A stretch of 8,655 nucleotides of DNA, taken from NCBI GenBank assembly GCA_016302015.1, contig JAEDOJ010000049.1:1-8655 (forward strand), in the 5' to 3' direction. Position numbers and translations under genes: made by a program. This stretch comes from Oscillospiraceae bacterium (lineage in GTDB: Bacteria; Bacillota_A; Clostridia; Oscillospirales; Oscillospiraceae). The notes beneath the pieces were generated by a model that saw only the letters and a program-made list of their open reading frames with translations, was not told where the DNA came from and did no database searches. Of this stretch, positions 5,773 through 8,655 are shown piece after piece (the first letter of the stretch is position 1; the number at the start of each line of letters is the position of its first letter).

Positions 5773-6936
5773 ATGAAACGAAGTACCGTGCTGATCTTCC
5801 TGTTGGTTTTGCTGGTAGGTCTGACCGCCTGCCGCAGAAGGATTATGGCGGAGGGCGACCGGATCATTTATGAGACCGTTGCCGTGCCGGAGACCGAACC
5901 GGAGACGGTGGAGACTACCCCACCCACGGAGACCGCTCCGCCTCCGGAGACGGAACCCACGGAGACCGAGCCTGCGGAGACGGAGCCTGGGGTGACACAG
6001 ACGCCGGTGACGGCGCCTCCCACGGAGGATCCTCTGCCCACGCAGCCGCCGGTGGAGGTGACGGTGACCCTGGACCCCAACCGGGGAGCCTGCGAGACAG
6101 CCTCTGTCACGGTGACCACCGGCCAGCCCTATGGCGACCTGCCCGTCGCGGTGCGGGAGGGCTATCACTTTACCGGCTGGTATCCGCAGAAAAACGGCGG
6201 CAGCCCCATAACCGGCGAAGACCCTGTCCTCCTCCGGGAGGATCATACCCTGTATGCCCACTGGGCTGCCCGGACGGGCTATTCCCTGACCTTTGAGGCA
6301 AACGGCGGCAGGATCGTGGAGGGGGAGGCGCAGCGGCTGGCCTATGTGGGAGACCCCTACGGCGAGCTGCCGGTTCCCCTGTGGCGGGGCTATGACTTCC
6401 TTGGGTGGTTTACGCAGGAAGACCGGCAGATTCAAAGCACCGATGTGTTTTCGGAGGACGGAAACCAGACGCTCTACGCCCACTGGGAATATAATCCCTA
6501 TGATTTCTGGTCGTTTACCCTGGAAAATATTACCCAGCAGATCTATTCCTGCCAGTTCACGTCTGCCTATGTGGAGTATGACGCACCCAATGTCACCTCC
6601 TCCTGGTCGGGGCTGCTGGCCTCCACGGGAACCTACAATATTGCCCAGAATCTGGAGGACGGCAACGTGACAGATGCGTGGGTGCAGGAGAAAATGCCGG
6701 CCTTGATCGTAAAGATCGTCAGCGGAAATTTGGAGGCCGCCTACAGCGAGATGGCGGCGCGCTTCCCCGGCAGCCGGATTCTTGTGGTACCTGCCGCCGC
6801 CGAATGGGGAAGTGGGGAGCAGGTGCTGTATTACCGCCTGTATTTCGGCAAGCTGGTCTACCCGGATTGGTACGCAGAGGTTGACATAACAACCGTCGGC
6901 GAGGAATTGGGCGTCAGCGGGTATATTTACGGATAA
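5773..6936 (+). CDS. lipoprotein with two InlB-type B-repeats (Listeria-Bacteroides repeat) and an unrecognised C-terminal domain
   Basis: The 387-residue protein starts with a lipoprotein signal; the lipobox LTAC ends in Cys20, so the mature protein should be lipid-anchored on the outer face of the membrane. A Thr/Glu/Pro linker spans about 38-94. Two repeats of the Flg_new/InlB B-repeat type follow: about 96-164 (PYGDLPVAVREGYHFTGWYP ending TLYAHW) and about 171-238 (PYGELP, GYDFLGWF, ending TLYAHW). Residues about 240-387 form a separate domain I do not recognise, with many aromatic residues, one Cys (260) and the end GVSGYIYG. The start is set by AAAGGA at 5761-5766, 6 bases before the ATG and overlapping the previous stop, so it is the fourth operon gene. 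The B-repeats are beta-grasp modules common in surface proteins. Substrate or partner is unknown. Confidence 0.88.
   Translation: MKRSTVLIFLLVLLVGLTACRRRIMAEGDRIIYETVAVPETEPETVETTPPTETAPPPETEPTETEPAETEPGVTQTPVTAPPTEDPLPTQPPVEVTVTLDPNRGACETASVTVTTGQPYGDLPVAVREGYHFTGWYPQKNGGSPITGEDPVLLREDHTLYAHWAARTGYSLTFEANGGRIVEGEAQRLAYVGDPYGELPVPLWRGYDFLGWFTQEDRQIQSTDVFSEDGNQTLYAHWEYNPYDFWSFTLENITQQIYSCQFTSAYVEYDAPNVTSSWSGLLASTGTYNIAQNLEDGNVTDAWVQEKMPALIVKIVSGNLEAAYSEMAARFPGSRILVVPAAAEWGSGEQVLYYRLYFGKLVYPDWYAEVDITTVGEELGVSGYIYG
5889..5986 (+). repeat. imperfect GGAGAC-based tandem repeat encoding the Thr/Glu/Pro linker
   Basis: GGAGAC occurs seven times, starting at 5889, 5901, 5910, 5928, 5946, 5961 and 5976. 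All spacings (12, 9, 18, 18, 15 and 15) are multiples of three, so the units stay in frame and give repeated ETEP/PTET peptides. Unit loss or gain would change linker length without breaking the frame. Confidence 0.7.
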
Positions 6937-6968
6937 AAAAAGCAGGGACAGCCTTGTCCCTGCTTTTG
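6935..6968. terminator. bidirectional intrinsic terminator between the MoxR operon and the dehydrogenase gene
   Basis: A perfect 13-base-pair stem, AAAAGCAGGGACA (6938-6950) with TGTCCCTGCTTTT (6955-6967), has a 4-base loop GCCT. It starts within the stop codon of the operon's last gene. The plus strand ends in UUUU; the minus strand ends in seven U (from 6935-6941), so it can stop both the operon and the dehydrogenase transcript coming the other way. Confidence 0.88.
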
Positions 6969-7049
6969 AAGCCGTGACTGAGGGATTGTGCTGCAAAAAA
7001 CTTCATTGATTCCTAAAAATCTGGTGAGAATCCTCAGCTTTTCCTTCGT

Positions 7050-7102
7050 CAACCCCTCCGGGTCACCCATGGGCGACCCACCTCCCCTTGCACAGGGGAG
7101 GC
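7050..7102. repeat. REP-like double-hairpin intergenic element
   Basis: Two palindromes sit side by side. GGGTCACCCATGGGCGACCC (7060-7079) is symmetrical with one A-C mismatch that becomes a G-U pair in the minus-strand RNA. CCTCCCCT (7081-7088), loop TGCAC, AGGGGAGG (7094-7101) is perfect. The stretch CCCCTCC just before, and ACTGAGGGATTGT at 6977-6989 upstream, resemble parts of short dispersed palindromic repeats I recall from Ruminococcaceae genomes. The rest of 6969-7119 shows only a weak pairing, CTGAGGGATT (6978-6987) with AATCCTCAG (7029-7037). The better RNA fold is on the minus strand, downstream of the dehydrogenase gene, so it may protect or help end that transcript. Confidence 0.6.
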
Positions 7103-7119
7103 GTCGGCTCGTGCTTTGC

Positions 7120-8142
7120 TCATAATTTGATCAGATATTTCAGCGCCTCGTGGCGGCGAAGGCTGTCGTAGGCGGCGGCGATATCCTTCAGCTCCACCGG
7201 CTGCGCCATGTCATACCACAGGCTGGCGTTCAGCTTTCCCTGAAGAATCAGGGACTGTACCTCGGCGTTGCTCTCCTCCTCGTCGTAGCTGTTGGCATAG
7301 ATTTGGAAGCTGTGCTCCGCAAGGAAGGGATTCACGCCGTAGCCTCCTCTGCCGTTCCAGCCGTATACCGCCAGCGTACCCCCGTCCCTGAGCAGAGGCA
7401 GAAGCTGGTTGACGGTGCGATCGCCGCCGACCCCGTCAATGATATAGTCGAACTTCTCCCCGGCGCACAGCTCCCGAACCTGCTCCGTCAGCTCCGGCTC
7501 CTTATAGCTCAGATAACCCCACAGAGGCAGGCTGCGGTAGTCCTCTTTTCTGGCGGGACTGCCGATGGCCATGACCTTGGCGCCCTTGTTGCAGCAGTGA
7601 TTGGTCAGGGAAAGGGCGTTTCCGCCGGAACCGATCACAAGAACACGGTGCATGGCGCCAACGCCCAGCCGGTTGATGTAGGACAGGGTTTCTCTCCAGG
7701 TAATGATCATCGGTGCGGTTTTTTCGTCAATGGCGGGATGAATGATCTGATTTACACGGTTTTTGTTCCACAGGGAGGGCTCCAGACCGTCCTCCCGCAT
7801 CTGCCAGTGATCCCGGGCAATGCCGAACTCCGCAAAGCCGCCCCAGTTGGACTGCAGACCCGGCAGCAGTCCCGCCGGCGCGCCCACACGGCTGATGAGC
7901 TGACCCACCCGGAGATTTGTTACCTTGCTGCCGACCTCCACGACCCGGCCCACGCTCTCGTGACCCAGAATGGTGGGGAAGGTAACCGGATGGGGATGCA
8001 GCCCGTCCATCAGGTGCAGATCCGTCCCGGCGCAGGTGGCGCCGTAGCAGATTTTTACAAGTACGTCATAAGGCCCCGGTTGAGGCATAGGTACATCACG
8101 GATTTCCAGCTTGCCCGATTCATTGACAACGGCTGCTTTCAT
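7120..8142 (-). CDS. medium-chain alcohol dehydrogenase family protein (zinc-type, substrate unknown)
   Basis: The 340 residues have the MDR layout: an N-terminal GroES-like catalytic domain and a Rossmann NAD(P) domain. Cys37 in CAGTD and His61-Glu62 in GHESVGRVVEVG are the catalytic-zinc hallmarks. The cofactor loop is VLVIGSGGNAL (167-177), with Ala where the family usually has the last Gly of GxGxxG. FDYIIDGVGG (231-240) and GGTLAVYGW (254-262) fit the fold. The four-Cys structural-zinc lobe of many members is absent; that position reads SRVGAPAGLLPGLQSNWGG. The start is the ATG at 8142 with AGGAGG at 8150-8155 and 7-base spacing; the frame extends upstream to 8175 but without homology or a ribosome binding site. 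It is monocistronic. A sugar-alcohol or secondary-alcohol substrate is possible but not shown. Confidence 0.88.
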   Translation of the reverse strand: MKAAVVNESGKLEIRDVPMPQPGPYDVLVKICYGATCAGTDLHLMDGLHPHPVTFPTILGHESVGRVVEVGSKVTNLRVGQLISRVGAPAGLLPGLQSNWGGFAEFGIARDHWQMREDGLEPSLWNKNRVNQIIHPAIDEKTAPMIITWRETLSYINRLGVGAMHRVLVIGSGGNALSLTNHCCNKGAKVMAIGSPARKEDYRSLPLWGYLSYKEPELTEQVRELCAGEKFDYIIDGVGGDRTVNQLLPLLRDGGTLAVYGWNGRGGYGVNPFLAEHSFQIYANSYDEEESNAEVQSLILQGKLNASLWYDMAQPVELKDIAAAYDSLRRHEALKYLIKL

Positions 8143-8176
8143 GGTATATCCTCCTGTATGATCAAAAGATACCATA

Positions 8177-8205
8177 AGTATACTGACTTTACTACCCTTT
8201 GTAAA
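8177..8205 (-). promoter_or_regulatory. sigma-A promoter of the dehydrogenase gene with an overlapping inverted repeat
   Basis: On the minus strand TTTACA (8200-8205), a 17-base spacer and TATACT (8177-8182) make a strong promoter; the start would be near 8170, about 28 bases before the ATG. Two symmetrical sites overlap or flank it: CTTTAC (8187-8192) with GTAAAG (8201-8206), and ACCCAA-T-TTGGGT (8207-8219) just upstream of the -35. These positions suit a repressor or activator, but no regulator gene is nearby. Confidence 0.65.
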
Positions 8206-8241
8206 GACCCAATTTGGGTTTTTTGCCAGGAACAGGACGGA

Positions 8242-8457
8242 TCAAGGGTCGGACTGTTTTGCCTGTTTGTGACATTGCTCTCGCATCCCGCAGCCGGCGC
8301 AGCGTTTCTCCTCGGCGGCTTGAATGACCCGCTCTATTTCCTCCCTTACTTCCGCCGGCAGCTTCAGCCGCCCCCATACGTCCTCGTCATGCTCAAAGAG
8401 CTTCACCGCATACCAACGCCGCTGCGCCTCCGGCAAACCGTGAAGGGCGGTTGCCGA
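8242..8457 (-). pseudogene. FeoB-like fragment (part of the ferrous iron transporter cytosolic domain), probably decayed
   Basis: The minus-strand frame reads ALHGLPEAQRRWYAVKLFE, then HDEDVWGRLKLP and EEIERVIQAAEEK, before ending RCAGCGMREQCHKQAKQSDP and a stop at 8242. The QRRWYAVKLFE stretch followed by an acidic helix matches my recollection of the segment in clostridial FeoB after the G domain. The expected continuation (acidic run, then ITNERY) and all of the FeoB membrane domain are missing. There is no ATG; only a TTG at 8434-8436 could start it, and no ribosome binding site precedes it. The tail's CxxCx5CH pattern could bind metal, so a small real protein of about 64 residues is the main alternative. 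The right edge is approximate, because homology stops where the DtxR fragment begins on the other strand. Confidence 0.5.
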
Positions 8458-8605
8458 AAAAATATATGAACGGCACAGAATTCTGACGGATCTGCTGATC
8501 CGCCTGGGGGTAGACGAGGAAACCGCCGCGGCAGACGCCTGCAGGATCGAGCATGTGATCAGCGACGAGACCTTTGCGGCGATCCGGAGTCATATCAGAG
8601 AATAG
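8444..8605 (+). pseudogene. C-terminal fragment of a DtxR/MntR-family metal-dependent regulator
   Basis: The frame gives 53 residues with AVAEKIYERHR, LTDLLIRLGVDEETAAADAC and RIEHVISDETFAAI, ending in TAG at 8603-8605. This is the dimerisation/metal-binding segment of DtxR-type iron or manganese repressors. The His in ERHR (8474-8476) and the Cys, Glu and His of ACRIEH (8540-8554) match the family's metal ligands. The DNA-binding winged helix, about the first 70-75 residues, is absent. The frame is closed by a TGA at 8441-8443, and no usable start lies near the fragment's beginning. It is therefore a truncated remnant, joined at about 8445-8457 to the oppositely oriented FeoB-like piece. It keeps its downstream terminator. 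Confidence 0.78.
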
Positions 8606-8612
8606 AAGCAAA

Positions 8613-8649
8613 GCGCTGTCTCCCGGCCTGGGAGACAGCGCCTGATTTT
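8613..8649 (+). terminator. intrinsic terminator after the DtxR-family fragment
   Basis: GCGCTGTCTCCC (8613-8624) and GGGAGACAGCGC (8630-8641) form a perfect 12-base-pair stem with loop GGCCT, followed after four bases by TTTTA. It lies 7 bases after the stop codon of the fragment, as expected for the original gene's terminator. Confidence 0.8.
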
Positions 8650-8655
8650 ATGTTT

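Noticed and set aside
5889..5986. Possible CRISPR-like array
   Set aside because: The repeated unit is only six bases, spacing varies from 9 to 18, and it is explained by the coded ETEP peptide repeats.
8207..8224. ACCCAATTTGGGT followed by a T run, as a plus-strand terminator
   Set aside because: The stem would be only about four pairs with a tight loop, and no plus-strand gene ends nearby. It is better viewed as a possible operator upstream of the minus-strand promoter.
7150..8469. 439-codon plus-strand open frame
   Set aside because: It is antisense to the well-supported dehydrogenase gene, has no recognisable domain and no ribosome binding site; it is a GC-rich shadow frame.
8393..8611. 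72-codon minus-strand open frame over the DtxR fragment
   Set aside because: The plus-strand frame in the same DNA carries clear DtxR-family residues, so this one is its antisense shadow.

Overview
The window looks like a chromosomal segment of a spore-forming, fairly GC-rich gut-type Clostridia, probably Oscillospiraceae/Ruminococcaceae-like. The reasons are a forespore sigma-G gene, GGAGG-type ribosome binding sites, Thr/Glu/Pro-rich linkers in exported proteins, and short palindromic intergenic repeats of a style I associate with that group. The lineage is inferred from these features, not from a search.

Layout. (1) 1-906: possible tail of an unidentified gene, a forespore-type promoter candidate, and sigG. 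(2) 909-2266: a bidirectional terminator shared with a convergent gene for a membrane-anchored GH3 (NagZ-like) glycosidase homologue whose usual catalytic His is a Gly. (3) 2267-2578: a 312-base divergent control region. It holds a promoter candidate for each side, a nested palindrome, and a 109-base element (2445-2553) that folds on paper into an almost fully paired four-way cloverleaf; this is the most striking non-coding structure in the window. (4) 2579-6936: a tight four-gene operon of MoxR AAA+ ATPase, DUF58 protein, polytopic membrane protein with a DUF4129-like tail, and a lipoprotein with two InlB-type B-repeats plus an unrecognised C-terminal domain. It resembles the widespread moxR-DUF58-transglutaminase operons, but the transglutaminase core is absent. 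(5) 6937-7119: a bidirectional terminator and a double-hairpin repeat. (6) 7120-8241: a medium-chain (zinc-type) dehydrogenase on the minus strand with a good sigma-A promoter. (7) 8242-8655: what look like two gene scraps back to back, a FeoB-like piece on the minus strand and the C-terminal third of a DtxR/MntR-type metalloregulator on the plus strand with its terminator. This suggests a decayed iron-uptake locus.

How the genes work together. sigG is a stand-alone sporulation regulator. The GH3-like protein and the MoxR operon diverge from a shared control region and both make cell-envelope products, so a common envelope role is reasonable but inferred. In the MoxR operon, the ATPase and DUF58 protein probably act as a chaperone-like pair on the membrane protein and/or the lipoprotein. 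The dehydrogenase has no functional link to its neighbours that I can see.

I saw no rRNA, tRNA, CRISPR array, complete insertion sequence or prophage gene. The best candidates for something undescribed are the cloverleaf element in the MoxR-operon leader, the transglutaminase-less operon with its new lipoprotein domain, and the GH3 homologue lacking its acid/base residue.
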